Shown in pieces: positions 11,406 to 23,405 of a DNA stretch of 64,000 nt. Numbering within the stretch: position 1 is the stretch's first letter; every line of letters starts with the position of its first letter. The DNA is taken from positions 43,068 through 107,067 of the forward strand of contig QNGE01000438.1 in the NCBI GenBank assembly GCA_008508345.1, given 5' to 3'. The notes under the pieces were generated by a model, which saw only the letters and a list, made by a program, of their open reading frames with translations, searched no databases and was not told where the DNA came from. A program made the position numbers and the translations under genes. This DNA is from Paragonimus westermani (lineage: Eukaryota > Platyhelminthes > Trematoda > Plagiorchiida > Troglotrematidae).

Positions 11406-13510
11406 AACAAAACCCATTTTAGTATATTAGAATAACCGAATTCGTCGAACATAACAGTCTGATACTACAGAAGCCTTTCTAGTCCGCCTGGCAGACTAGT
11501 CAAGCCCAGAGTTTTCAAGATAGCGCTTGTTTTAAATTGACTAATTTACCAAACCATTTAGTGGTAGTACAACTTCTATGGTGAACACGGAACTGCTCGA
11601 ATGATCTTGCCGGGACAGTCGACCTCATGGATCATTTGGTTGAGACAGTAGGGCGGGTGAGTGATTGAATTCAAGTCTGGAGTCTTCAAATTCCCGGCGT
11701 GGCTTTGTAACCTATCCGGTGAAATGCGTGTCATGTTTGCGCATTCTGTTTCTATCGCTGGTTCGAGCTGAGACGGAATGCTAATTTTCCCTAATTTGGT
11801 TTCATTTAAATTACCTTATCGACCGAACTACTTATAAGTAGTAATGGATGAACGTTATTAATCATGAAGTAATTTTCGTTTGGCTGAAGTAATTACAGGA
11901 CCGAAACTCAAGATAACTTTACAGTTAATAACTTCGGAGGAAGCTGCGAAACGATATTCTATGGTCATCATACCAGCCCGGACTTGAGATTCATTGCCCG
12001 TAACTAGGACCCAACCCTGCACACTGATACGAACACATTATCTTCAAACTGCAGGACCCTCCCATTACAACAGCTAATTTAACATGACATGGACTTTCTA
12101 GCCGGATAGGGGACGTTGCCAAAACTATGTTGCAGTCTGACAATGCGGTAGGTGACTGTTCTAACTCGTCTAAACTGGACAACACAGCAAAGCTAAAAAT
12201 TGCATTAGGATTGTAATTTCTCAGCCGAGGTTCTACTTTCATTTGCGGTCCAATAGGAACAACACAAGGCTCATGTTTTTAATCGGACATCGACGCCCAA
12301 ATCAACGCAAGTTTGGTGTATTATTAAGCAGGGCAACACTATTTTAATTATTAGGGAATACCTCAATTTGGGTGGATTTTTTCCCTCGCTGTTTGCAATG
12401 CTGAGTGGGTGCCGCATGTATTGTAAATTCAAATTATTCTGTCCCATCAAATTTTCTACTGTGAATCCACCCTGCGTATGGAGGGTGAACATTTTACAGG
12501 ACGTAAGTTTAATGTTTACCAAACTCATCAGATCCTTCTACAATTTAGCATGTCTAACTGGTTATGAAAGAATTGTTCATCTTTCACAAGGCGTTTCTTA
12601 CTTGGATGGAGATATTACATCAAACCGTTTGGTGACATCTGGAACGGATTAGCCTGTCACAGTGATGGAAGCAAAAGGATGCCTTCGCTCAACCATCACC
12701 ACAATAGGCCAGGGCTGCGTCACTTGTTGTTCCACCCACGCACCACAAACCCACTGTAAACCCGGAGGAATGAGGCCAGTAGGTGTGTGAGTAAAGCCCT
12801 TGAGTCCAGCCGACCAATTGTGGTTAGCCAATTGACTGGCTAGCGCGAAAAGGAAGCCTTGGCCCCTCGGGGAATAAACAGAGAGAGAAAATGCAATGTC
12901 GAGGTCGAAGCTGAGAAGAATTTTATGTGAAATGCAACACAAGAAACATTCTAATATGGGAGTGAATGTTAGTGTGTTCTAGAGAATGCAAGGAGGAAAA
13001 ACCAAATTCAGGTTGGAGTGCGGAAAGAGCAAGCAAACCATTCATCATACAATACACCAACAAAACTGAAGAAGAGGATGGGTAGAAGGTCACAGGCACC
13101 CAAGGCTCTAAAAAGAGAGGTGGATAAGTTGCCACGCGATAATGGTCTTGGGTGCTTTAATCATTAACTGAAATGGAATGGATATACTGATATGACTTAG
13201 CTGAGCCTAACGTACTCGTCACATCAAACCACACACACACACAGACATGTGTCATTAGGGTCAGAACACTACTGCTAACAATTGTTGTCGTTACATACTG
13301 TTTGTTCGAGAACATCCATTGGATTCATGAGGATGACAAAGTGGCGAACAAGACTGGTTTTTCTGTGTTTGATCACCCGGCTCATTGCAACAGAATAAAT
13401 AAGACAAAGATAACAAAGGGGAGACAGAAAATCAGTCAGTCGAGGTTATGGATGGTATATTTGGTATCAGTTACGCAGTACGTGTTCCAACTTGCGAGCT
13501 TGGCTGGTTG
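11406..13510. other. intergenic DNA with repeat-like segments
   Basis: A GC-richer segment at about 12690-12880 reads like an interspersed repeat but was not identified. A CA microsatellite lies at about 13230-13243. The last few hundred bases before 13510 lie beyond the 3' end of the PLE relic (minus orientation) and may be its trailer. No supported gene is present. Confidence 0.45.
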
Positions 13511-13514
13511 GCGG

Positions 13515-14665
13515 TCAAGGTGGGTTAAGTGTTCGCACGAACTTCTGAGCGCAGAGGTCAGGGTTGCGCAGTCGGATGCTAGTGGCCTCTGGAACGGCCA
13601 AGATTCGGGATTTCATCATCTTTGATCGATTTCTAGGCACGCGGTCGACAAACCGAAAGTCCTCTTCCCAAATGACAGAATGATTAGAATCGATCAAGTG
13701 AGCAGCAAAATCGTTGGAAACCGTCTTAGTTGCATCGTTGTTCAATCACTCATGGTGTTGTTCACTCAAAGCACCAGACAAATGCCTTGTAGTAACAGAA
13801 CTCTGTGATGGTCGACACGGGTAAACAAGTGAACATATAAAGCGACCGGTTGTAGAACGCGGAATTACGTTTTTGAGTTGCGACGTGATAAGAGGTGTGG
13901 AACAGAAAGTCACGCTTAACTGAACAGTATGGTTAGTTCTTTCGACTGACTTTTCGAGATACTTTGTAATGACCCGTATCATAGGATCTCACTTGAAAGG
14001 GTGCGACAGGTGCGAAGCTTTTACGTACAGAAGGTAACTTCAGTTTTAACTGAACCATGTGAATAAAATGCAATGAGTTGCCATTCTGTATGAACTCACC
14101 TTGTAGGAAATCTACTTCAGCTTGTAAGGTGTCGAAGGTACATATTTTTCACGCCCTATCTATCGGACATCGCGTGAGTTTTCTGTTTTGATTTTGCGGA
14201 ACGAAACTGTCAAACTGATTGTAGTGACAATTCCAAGTATGTTTTCTCTACACTTTCGTTAGATTGAACCATCCTCGTTTCTTGATATGCCAATATCAAG
14301 ATATAAATTCGACCGTTGTTGTCTGAATGATTGTTAAATTTACTACTGTTATGGGCTAAGTTAAAAACTGCCATAACTCCGTTCATGTTAGAATGTTAAT
14401 CGATGACACGAAAAATATCATCGACATAACGTTTATAAAATGTAAACTGTTCACTGACTACACTTCATTCTCCTCATGAAAATGTCAGATAAATAGGGAC
14501 TAAGAGGCTAACACATTGTTTGTGACTACCCAATGAGCCTAGTGTATTATGGAAGTGGCCTGCGCTTTTTCGATTATATTGAGACTTCCGAGTTGGCCTC
14601 GTATGCCACAACAAGAATAGGTCAGTTGAGTTCGTGTGAAATCTGGGTTGTTTTCGCAACAATCA
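13515..14665 (-). mobile_element. Penelope-like element relic (RT plus endonuclease end)
   Basis: Minus-strand fragments in several frames add up to the 3' half of a Penelope-like retroelement. The 14474-14662 frame resembles the RT segment just before the catalytic box. Downstream, the catalytic motif YVDDIF is encoded (YVDD at 14428-14417). The frame at 13746-13982 carries the linker region, and the frame at 13515-13745 resembles the terminal endonuclease part, including the typical Leu-Cys-x-Gln-Lys and Leu-Asn-Pro-Pro ending. Stops and frameshifts break it throughout, so it cannot be active. PLEs encode an RT fused to a GIY-YIG endonuclease; that role is family knowledge, while the motif match is my reading of the sequence. 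Confidence 0.7.
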
Positions 14666-15613
14666 TGGAGGATTGTGGTGTATGTGAACGTGCAATCAGT
14701 TCATGACGTGCGTCTGGCTACCCATTTCAAACGTCGGGGCTAACTCGACATTGACGGTTCATTAATTACTTTAGCCTATGTAGGTTATTATACTCACACG
14801 AGGCAAATATTCGTGTTTATCTAAGCATTCATCTTGAATGAGTAAGTTAGCTAATGCTGTTAAATTGGTCAAACGTGAAACTGGTAAGACAGACTTTTGT
14901 TTGATCTTGTGTAGTGAAAAAAAATAGTGAAAAGTTCTGTTTGCTTTGATTCATACCAGGTTAGAGTAGGAGTATATCGTTTTCTTTTATGAAATCTGAC
15001 AAGCAAAAACTTCAGTCATGGTATACAATGTGGGTGGGCTACAGGTTGAACTGTACTGGTCGATGAGTCACAAAATCTAATCAAAGTTGTCGATTACCGA
15101 CAGAGTGATTCTGATGAGTCAGCGAAATTCGATTCCAACAAAGCTAAATTACCCTTAACTACTTCGACTGGGTCTAGCAATGCATTGCCAGGTACACATT
15201 ACACAGCCATACATACATATTCCGCAATGATTTCCAAGTGTACGTGGAAAATGGATGAATTCGCACGAGATTCCTCAAACGTGATCCCACAGTTTAGTGT
15301 AAAAACCGAGAACTCAGGTGTTAAGATTAGGTTGGGATACAACAGCAGATGAACTCATTCTAATACGCGTCCCTAGATCGACGAATGCACAGTGTTGAAA
15401 ACAACTCCGATCACGTTAATGAACGGGTTAAATTCGAAAATAAAGTGCTCACATAGAAGGTAGCATGAGTTGAGTCGTCATTCCAGTTGGGAGTCCAGAA
15501 AACCACAAACGCAGACTTAGTGTAGAGGCTACCTCAGTCACCCTGGTATCATTATTGATGAATTCAGTTAATTCTTCACGTTTTAATCTAAATTCGGTAA
15601 CACTGGCTCATGA
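14666..15613. other. anonymous sequence between PLE relic and long repeat
   Basis: AT-rich DNA without a supported ORF. It could include the 5' part of the PLE relic (minus orientation), but no RT N-terminal motif could be read. Confidence 0.45.
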
Positions 15614-17992
15614 GCATACGACCATCACAGGACTGAACAAACATGAAGTAGACTTTCGAATCCAGATTATTCCACCCCAAGAGATAATTTGTGACTGATC
15701 TGCTTCGGTCAGAGATGCAGTTCGCATAGATTAGCATTAACAGGAAGAAGTTTCACAATGACCAGTTCGTCAAGTTTTACTTCCGAACACAGAAACAGCT
15801 GGTTTAGAGATGATGAAACTCGTGCACAAAAGAATAATGCAACAATCACAAGGTTAGCTGCACGGCAACATTCGGGGTAGCACATCGGTCATGACTAGTC
15901 AACTTGATGCACAGTCAGTTGGAATGTTGCAAACTAGCGAGGTACATTATTCAGGTCGATGCATCGATTGGATGGAGACAGGATTTGTACACATTTCTTG
16001 GAGCAGTCATGTGGGTTAAGACCTTTGTCGATCTGGAGACGAAATAGTGCACGAATAGTGCAGATGTGCCCAGCATTCCAACCTAGTGAGCGGCCGAAGA
16101 GTATGCCGACTACCATCGGTTTTCAACATGACTGCCATCAAACGTGGATAATCCTTGGTTCGATCTTGCTCACCAACCTGGAAAATCCGTCAGTGTTTGC
16201 TCACTGTGAACGGCGTGAATGTTTGTGCTTGGGAAAGTAGGAATTCCGGATATATCATTGGCTTGTTTGATCTCTTCGGATTAACACGTTCGTTGTTCCA
16301 GGTGTACAGGCAGACATCACTCGCCGTGTGATATTCTGTCCACCATTGTTTTGACTCGCGTGCGCCCAGTGGTTTACAAGCGGAGTTGTCTGTCGGGGAG
16401 AACGATGAAGAAATATACTCCATTGATGACTGAATTCTTCACTGATAAGGAGCTTGCCAGCCTCTTTCGTCATGATGGTGCGCTATTGTTCTGAACTCGG
16501 TGCTCTGTTGGAGTCTATGTGATGCGTGAGGTGCGTCAACTGGGCCTGATATATTCCTTCTCTCCGATCGATCCCCTGCATCACTTGGTGGATTTAATGT
16601 GGGAGAGTGTGTCTGTTGGACAACGGGCTCCAGATTCGACATTTCTGATTTCCTGGCGTGGCTCCGTATCTCGGTTGGTAGGGCGTCTGCTGCATTTGCA
16701 CATGCCGTTTCTGTCGATTTGTTGAATTCTACAGAAACCTTGATTTTTCACGAACTCGTCTTCCCTACACAATCCGAAATGCCGACTGGTACTGAAATCA
16801 CTGATGGTTGCGATGTTTGACATCGGGGTTTGAATGAACTTCAACTAGGACTGATGACACCGCGCGAGATGCTCGTCGGACATGTTTTGCAATAGATCGG
16901 TGGTTCGGGAAACGCTGGTCTTATCTGTATGTCGGTGAGTTGCAGATTATTCTCAACTGTTGATGAATGCAAATTTGATTGGCGTGAACAGTATTACTTG
17001 ATAGCTAAACGGGTCATAGTAGTTTGAAATGACCAACAGCTGAGCCCATGCTCTGAGGCAACTGGTGTGCCGTTGAACATGTTCTGTTTCTGGACTTGAG
17101 TTATTTCCAATGATTTCGTCTGTATCAGAAATGGTAGAGTTGAGTGACATCCGTGTTAATTCCAAGCGGTCCATTGAGATATGGCAACCAACTCGAGCCG
17201 GACTGTTCACAACCATCAAACGCGGGCATGCTGTTTGCTGATGCATCGNTTCTCAACTGTTGATGGATGCAAATTTGATTGGCGTGAACAGTATTACTTG
17301 ATAGCTAAACGGGTCATAGTAGTTTGAAATGACCAACAGCTGAGCCCATGCTCTGAGGCAACTGGTGTGCCGTTGAACATGTTCTGTTTCTGGACTTGAG
17401 TTATTTCCAATGATTTCGTCTGTATCAGAAATGGTAGAGTTGAGTGACATCCGTGTTAATTCCAAGCGGTCCATTGAGATATGGCAACCAACTCGAGCCG
17501 GACTGTTCACAACCATCAAACGCGGGCATGCTGTTTGCTGATGCATCGAATCAGCGGACGCTTCATGCAAGTTGGCATGTCAATTTCCCACAGTAGTTTA
17601 CTAACGCCTTCCAGAGAATGAAACTGCCAGACGTGGGAGCGGCAGATTGGCAAAATGACCACTGGCCTAATTACAGAATGTATGCACTTCCACACGGCTG
17701 TGATTTGTGACTTTACTCGCCGAATCAAGATTCGCAGGATAAGACTACATTCTCGTGAGGTGCATTGAAGACTGAAGCAATGTTTCGTTGGAAGACGTGG
17801 TCAGCATGCGGAATGGTGACTGACATATCTCGGACGGCATTTCAGAATCACTAAACTTTAGCGAAAATCAATGCTGGACAACTCGTTGGGTATGGTTCCT
17901 GGTAGGGATGCCACATTACTCTGACAAATCGCTTGACGAACGAGATACTGGTTTGGTTGTTTTGATACTAACCCAGAGAATATAAACGGATA
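15614..17992. repeat. 2.08-kb dispersed repeat, copy 1 (with artefactual internal duplication)
   Basis: Matches 33132-35210 base for base over about 2079 positions, with only one or two visible substitutions, apart from an extra 300 bases (the duplicated 299 plus N at 16950-17249). Both copies lie in the same orientation. Frames on both strands are short and the longest (105 codons, minus) shows no recognised domain. I saw no terminal inverted repeats, TG..CA ends, poly-A tail or target duplication, so the class is unknown. Copy 1 ends only a few hundred bases before the recognisable 3' end of the Ty3/gypsy relic. Near-identity implies recent duplication or mobilisation. Confidence 0.85.
16950..17548 (+). 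repeat. 299-bp direct duplication around a single N (assembly artefact)
   Basis: 16950-17248 and 17250-17548 are identical except for one base near the start, separated by an N at 17249. The other copy of the same repeat (33132-35210) contains this segment once. The duplication is therefore absent from an otherwise identical sequence and is best explained by overlapping contig ends joined with an N. Confidence 0.9.
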
Positions 17993-18438
17993 AAACTACT
18001 ACCAATGACGAAGTATACGTGTTATATCGCGCAGCGACCGAGCGAATACAATTGAGCTGTAACGATCCCTACGACGTAGTAATACCATACGCGCTGTACT
18101 AACCCCGAAGAGCTGATACCCGAGCCGTTTGTGATAGAATAACACTTGTCTTTAGAAAGAGAGCTTTTACCGTCTTGGTTCGAAGTCAAATTACAAGCGG
18201 AGCTCTTGCGTATTCCTAGCTCGTCAAGCGACCTTGTGACCAATGTTCAATGAAGCACGTAAAAAGCGTCCTAGGTCATAAAATCGCGAATTAGCGTTCA
18301 TTATGTTAATCGGCGCGAAAAATGAATCAGATGGTGTAATAATGGAGCGAAAAAGAGAAATCCAAATTTGCAAAATTAACGAATATTCGTCACAGATTAA
18401 TTTCCAGAATGTTCATATCGAGGGCTCTTGGTAATCAA

Positions 18439-19071
18439 CTAGAAGCGCACAGTGAGGTTTCTGTTATGGCCGGAACGCCGTCTGGATATGTGGGATCTGT
18501 CGAAAATGTTCTGCTGTTGATTCACTGCACATGCTATGTTCTTCGAGTTTGATACTTTAACTAGAACGTTGAACTTATCAAAAAGTATGTCGAGCGGGAT
18601 CTGTCTTTCACTGCTGCTTTCTTCGGAGTTACTGTTTGATTTTCTTGTCGCGACCAAGTCTCGGTACCAACAGCAACATCAAACATGAAGTTCCCCATTT
18701 TGTTCACGATGCGACCAGGTAATCTCTGGCGTACACAGCTGACCCCATATCGAATGAAAACCCATTCTTTACCGGTGACGTCTCTTGATAAACCGTGGTT
18801 CTCGGTAGCATGGCGTGGTGCATTCTCCGAAGCTTTCTGCTCGTGAATGTTTCTGCGGGAGACAGCCGATTCGGTGTGGCATAGTTGGGAGTTGTTTGTA
18901 TGCAACCAAGAACTTTCTGAGAATCTCTTTCGACGTTCCCTCTCCCCGTGACTTGAGAAGAGCTCGCTGGAAAATATCTACAAAGCGTTCAGCCTGGCCG
19001 TTGGACTGGGGGTGGTAGAGGGTAGATTGTATATGACAAATGGCATTTAGAGTGCAAAAATTCTGTAGGTC
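18439..19071 (-). pseudogene. integrase C-terminal half of the gypsy relic
   Basis: The frame at 19089-18769 begins with a few codons from the inserted element and then resumes the integrase core just after the interruption. It holds the conserved block HPQSNGQAERF with the catalytic Glu (residue 34 of the frame). It then breaks, and the frames at 18905-18561 and 18657-18439 continue with a segment like the GPY/F tail (Pro-Gly-Arg-Ile-Val followed by a Trp-Ser-Arg stretch). At least one frameshift is needed between segments. This is decayed. Confidence 0.75.
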
Positions 19072-20100
19072 ACGTTGTTGTGTCCGCAAAAGACGCTTAG
19101 CCAGCGAGTTGGTTTATTGCGCAAACTTCCGTACAGGTTATTGGCGCTAGTGTTACTTATCACCAAAAGATAATGACGCCAATAAAAAGCATGCATGTAT
19201 AAAACGTAATTAGCAGTGTGACATATATAAACGAATAATGAACTAGATAACCAAGTGTTTGAACTTATCAAAATCCCCATAGCTCTGTACACATGATTGT
19301 TGCAGATCACTGCTTGAATATGCGGAGACTTGTGGGGGAGTTTCAGAGAGCAGGGTTGATGTCAGTGTAATCCTTTACTCGTAATTCCTTTGCTGTGTGA
19401 GCGAGTACGAGCCTCGGAGCCAAAATCCTTTCGGTGCCACTGTGTACCATTTAGTTCATGTCCTCCAGTACAGGCACGACGCTGTTGTGTATGGTGTCTC
19501 AAACCTCTGATTGTATTAACATGTGGGAGGGCCTGGCGGCTTTTGGTTTGACCGTGAACATGACCAATGACATTTCCACCAGGAGTGAGATAATTTGTGC
19601 ATGTGTGTGGAGGGGGAGGGGGTGAGAGAGGATTGTACAGCACCTGCGATGTCTGCATGATTAGGATGGTCCACCGTGCCGGGTGCATCACGAATGAAGA
19701 CGTCTGTTTCGGACTGTAGGGTGAAAAGGTCACGGGACATCGGACGACGTTGAGGTAGCACATACGAAGTGTCGATGCGGTTATTAGCGCGGAAAAACGG
19801 AATGTTTCAGTTATAAATGTCCTGTCCAAAGTGACACCAACAAGGTCATGTCAAAATCTAAACCACACACGCGTGCACTCATTTGCACGACAGACATGCA
19901 CTCACATACATTTGGTGAGAGTACGTTGTCATTCGCCTTGGTGAAAGTTCTCACACAGCATGTACACACTGTTCAGATAGTCCCTTCTTGTCCGTCGTGT
20001 TCGGGGCTTGTCCTTTTGTTCCTGGATGTCACCTGTGGGCAATACACCACTTGTGAGTAGTATACTACTCACAACGAAACTGCCTGTTATACAACAACGT
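19072..20100 (-). mobile_element. 1021-bp nested insertion with TG..CA ends, probable solo LTR
   Basis: The insertion at 19076-20096 starts TGTTGT and ends ACAACA, and is flanked by a 4-bp direct repeat ACGT (19072-19075 and 20097-20100). Removing the insert and one ACGT restores a continuous integrase frame across the junction, which fixes both borders to the base. TG..CA ends with a 4-bp target duplication are typical of LTR elements. In minus orientation a TATATAT box (19230-19224) precedes an AATAAA (19118-19113) close to the 3' end, consistent with a U3-R-U5 layout. The 155-codon minus ORF inside (19829-19362) shows no domain and is probably chance. A DNA transposon with 4-bp duplications is the alternative. 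Confidence 0.7.
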
Positions 20101-20498
20101 GACGTGAACTGTTTGCCATTGTCTGATAAGGTGGTCTGCGGGAGTCCATGTTAGCAAAATACTCTGAACAACACCTGCAATATCTTCGACGTGGTCGGGG
20201 GGGGATACATCGGCAATCTCCGGCCATTTGGAGTAGACATCCACGAAAACCAGATAAAGTACTCCGTTGATGGAACCAGCGCACAGTCTTTGATGAACCT
20301 TTCGTTGTCCTCATCCATACCGGGCCAATAAGCGTAGCCTCGTGCAATGGACTTTAGTAGACTCATTCCCTGATGTCCGGAGTGAAACTGACGGAGTACT
20401 TTGAAACGCAGACGATATGGAACAACAACCCGATCACCAAACATCAAGCAATAATTCACCACACATAGCAAGCTCCGTCTGTCGTGAAGTTGTTTCAA
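20101..20498 (-). pseudogene. integrase N-terminal half of the gypsy relic
   Basis: The frame at 20498-20151 includes the zinc-binding region: a His-x2-His pair at residues 39 and 42 (LRQFHSGHQG) and Cys72, while the partner second Cys seems to be replaced by Val. A frame change then leads into the core segment with the second catalytic Asp in a Ser-Asp-Asn-Gly motif at about 20130, directly upstream of the insertion at 20100. In the living element this domain inserts cDNA into the host genome; here it is broken. Confidence 0.75.
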
Positions 20499-21069
20499 TT
20501 CTTCGTCGAATTTTCCGGTTGGTCAACCATCTGGTGTGTATCGCACGGCCTGTTGGAAGATACAGTCTTCATCTGTTGCCCGCTGGACTTTAAGAGCTGC
20601 AAGTGACAAAGATCTGACGACACTCGTGAAATAATCGACCGCATAGTCTGTTGCCGTTACTGCCTTAATGACTGCTTCTTCGTCCGATGTTGGTTAGCCG
20701 CTAATTAGTCGCCATAGGGCACCCGCCTGACCAAACTTCTCAGTTTGTCGGTATTGGATCTCGAAGTCATAGCTAAGGAGAGTCAAGGCCTTGCGTTGTA
20801 GCCTGTTGGCTGAGTAAGCGGAGATGCCTGCTTTTGGATCCAAAGATAGAAAACAACTGCTTATGGTTAGTTAACAATAGGAACTTACGCCCGTGGATGA
20901 ACAGGTGAAAGCGCCGCACTCCAAACACGAGGGCCAAGCTTCTTTCTCGATATGACCGTATCGTTTATTCGCTGGTGTAAGACTTCATGATGCATGTGCG
21001 ACAGCCATCTGGGTTATATCGGAAAACCTGTGGAGTATGACAGCACCAACACCATACACGCAAGTATCA
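20499..21069 (-). pseudogene. RNase H and linker region of the gypsy relic
   Basis: No single frame is open, but minus-strand translation between RT and integrase shows the conserved linker shape Phe-Gly-Gln-Ala-x-Ala-Leu-x-Arg-Leu near 20740, which marks the RNase H/integrase connection in Ty3/gypsy Pol. The RNase H catalytic residues could not be placed with confidence because of stops and frameshifts. Confidence 0.55.
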
Positions 21070-21741
21070 TCAGCCACAATCATTTGGAGTTTGGGATCGC
21101 AGTGAGCCAACAAGAGATCGGAGCCGTTTGTTAACCGGTGGCCTAATATTATGAAGCGATGGAAGAAATGCCAAGTAACAAATAATTAGGCCAAGGAATG
21201 AACGATGGGAAATCAAGTCTGTAAGAGTCGGCGTTCTCTGGGTAGCTTGAATATTCTCCGGATCTAGGTTTCGGTCATCAGCCTGAAAGATAAATCCGAG
21301 AAACTTGACGGATTGCAGGAAGAAGCTACATCTTTCCGGAGTCTCTGGAGTCACACCGACAATAAGCCCGTCGTCCAGATACACTGGAATACCAGCCAAA
21401 AAGGTGTTCATCAGCTGCTGAAAGTTTGCCGGAGTGGTCTCATTACTAAAAGAAAGATGGTTATATTGAAATGAACCGGGGTGGGTATTAGTGGTGAGCA
21501 AATCACGTGGTTCCGGATCACCTTCCACTTGGCGGTAGGTGTCTGTGAGGTCCAGTTTGGCAAAGAATTTTCCTTCACTCAAGGTTTTTAACAAGTCATC
21601 TGGCATCGGCAAAGGGTAGTGGTGTGTTTGGAGCGCAGCGTTTAGGCCAGCTGAGAAATCAGCACAGACCTGTAATGCTCCACTTGGCTTCTTGATAACC
21701 ACAAAAGGGGTTGTCCATGTAAAATAAAACAACGGCGTCAA
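21070..21741 (-). pseudogene. reverse transcriptase domain of the gypsy relic
   Basis: This 223-codon frame is the longest in the window. It contains RT block A (FAKLDLTDTY, residues 60-69, with the first catalytic Asp) and the catalytic YLDD (residues 121-124). It is followed by a thumb-proximal segment with Val-Lys-Phe-Leu-Gly-Phe. Flanking Pol is out of frame or has stops, so this is an island of intact coding in a dead element. The frame's ATG is probably not a natural start; upstream protease traces lie in other frames. Confidence 0.8.
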
Positions 21742-22298
21742 GACACCCTCACGTTCGAGTGGTTGTAGTTCAGCATCAATTTCTGGTAGATGTGAGTAGG
21801 GAACCGGTCATTTCGGACGGAAAACTAGTGTAGAACCCGGATGCAGTTGTAAAATAGCTGGTGCTGCGGTGCAGCGACCGAGATGGAGGTGTCCACCAAA
21901 CCGAGTCGATCAAACCAGTCGAGGCCAAGTAGGATGAGTTCTGATGTTGTCACAAATCAAGACCCGTGAAACTTTGTACCACGGAATGAAACGCAGCAAT
22001 GCAGTTGACCCGTGAAGTGAACGTGATCACCACATGCACTGATGACGATCTGTTTGGCCTCTTGTACCGGAGGTTGCCTGAGCGTATGCCAGAGTTTCTT
22101 CGAAGTAATACTTCTGTCGGAAGCAGTGATTAACTGTAATCAGACTGGCTGACCATTATTATGAAGGGTTATGAACTTACGTCGGTTTGGGGCGTTGACT
22201 CGGAAGACTGCCATCAAGCTCTTTTTGTTGCCGACTATTGTGGATCGTGACTTGGATCGCGACTTCAATGTGGACGCTGAACCAGCAGGTGTAATTTG
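21742..22298 (-). pseudogene. degenerate aspartic protease region of the gypsy relic
   Basis: Between Gag and RT, minus-strand frames carry a retropepsin-like trace. The position expected to hold the Asp-Ser/Thr-Gly catalytic triad is degenerate, and a Leu-Leu-Gly-Leu-Asp-Trp-Phe segment fits the conserved C-terminal ILG block. Several stops interrupt it. The call rests on position and two short motifs. Confidence 0.5.
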
Positions 22299-22847
22299 CT
22301 AACTGGGCTGACAATATCCTTCTTTATGGCCGGCTGAACTGCATTGCCGACATCTGTGTTGTTTGAATGGGCAGGACCTGACGGAGTGCCAGGCCCCGCA
22401 ATAACAGCATGCTGCCGAAGGCTTCTTCACAGGTTTCGGGCCGTTCGGGCTAAATCGTATATCGTGTGACAGGTTGGGGTTGCGCCATCTGACAGTATGA
22501 GAATTTTGAACCGCATGAACTTCGGTACCATTTTGGCCCCCAGACTGGGCCAGAGTGGTGTCATGCTTAAGGTTTACCAGTCGTTGGTACTCTGCAACCA
22601 TGTCGTTCAAGGTAAGATTTAGTTTCTGTTCCAAACGATTCAGCAACCGGGTGCGTATATCAGCCAACCTTAGAGACTGGAGACTGCATAACATCATCAG
22701 CGACTTTAGCTCGGAACGTTTACATTCACAGTTTACCAGCTTGAGACATCTGTAACGAATGCTGAACAAAGAAGATTGATCACCGAACAGATGACTAAGC
22801 GACTGGATGGTATCCTTGAAATTACGGCCTCGAACTTTATCAGGCAA
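22299..22847 (-). pseudogene. Gag C-terminal half with two zinc knuckles
   Basis: This is a 182-codon frame with a capsid-like helical N-terminal part (Phe-Gly-Asp-x-x-Ser-Leu-Phe near residue 21). Two knuckles sit at its end: C147-x2-C150-x3-H154-x4-C159 and C166-x2-C169-x4-H174-x4-C179. Gag knuckles bind element RNA during particle assembly. Upstream Gag sequence continues in broken frames to about 23110. The first knuckle has the less common x3 spacing before His. Confidence 0.8.
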
Positions 22848-23204
22848 AATACCGTTGCAATACTTGTCTAATTCAGTTTCACAGAGCTTACAGAGTAGCT
22901 GTCTGAGTTTCCACTTATCGTTGTGGCAAGAGACCAGGTGTCGAATGTAACATTTGAATCAGGGTTATAATGGAACTCTGATATACTTTTGCATAAGGCA
23001 TCAGTCGACAGTGCGTTGCATTCATAGCTGTAGGTTGTGCGGAGGTTTCCCTGGATTTCCCAAATATCTCTATACGCTCAAGCCGCTGCTTCAATAACAG
23101 TTATAACTTGGATGGGTCCAACAACCGTCGCCAAAAACAAGCCCCACTGAACCAGAGGATTCAATAACAAGGGATGAAAATTGAACACGAACTGGTAATC
23201 TAAA

Positions 23205-23405
23205 AGGCTTTGCATTGATGTAGACCTTATGAAGTAACCACTTCACTTCACAGCTCAGCGAGTGTTGGAGATAAATAGCAGTATGACAGTGATTACGCAC
23301 TTATCAATAACCGAATTGCTGCGTAACGAAGAACGTTCGGTTTTACTGACTTCATGGCAATGTTGGGAGCATAGCACATACACATTCTGTGAAGTTGAAC
23401 TAAAA
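23205..23405. repeat. dispersed repeat fragment X, copy 1
   Basis: About 200 bases resemble 35318-35502 in the same orientation at roughly three-quarters to four-fifths identity by eye. Shared landmarks include GAAGTAA, a TTATCAAT block and TTCGGTTTTAC. It lies just beyond the Gag end of the gypsy relic, while copy 2 lies just beyond the 2.08-kb repeat copy at 33.1-35.2 kb. The class is unknown. Confidence 0.6.

Larger units (their letters stand above)
18439..23110 (-). mobile_element. Ty3/gypsy LTR retrotransposon relic (CsRn1-like)
   Basis: Reading 5' to 3' on the minus strand, the order is Gag with two zinc knuckles (ORF 22847-22299), a degenerate aspartic protease, reverse transcriptase (ORF 21741-21070), an RNase H/linker region with stops, integrase zinc-binding and core segments (20498-20100 and 19071-18769), and an integrase C-terminal tail resembling a GPY/F module (to about 18560). 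This PR-RT-RH-INT order defines Ty3/gypsy, and the Gag and integrase tail resemble the trematode CsRn1 group. Multiple stops, frameshifts and a 1021-bp insertion in the integrase make it non-functional. I could not delimit its own LTRs. Family assignment is from motifs, not a database search. Confidence 0.85.

Noticed and set aside
12649..12942. 97-codon minus-strand ORF in a GC-richer segment
   Set aside because: The segment looks like an interspersed repeat, and openness is explained by composition.
13302..13625. 107-codon plus-strand ORF
   Set aside because: Its second half is antisense to the PLE endonuclease end, so it is a shadow.
19362..19829. 155-codon minus-strand ORF
   Set aside because: Lies wholly within the 1021-bp probable solo LTR, is compositionally odd, has no domain, and ORFs of this length are expected a few times by chance in six frames of 64 kb.
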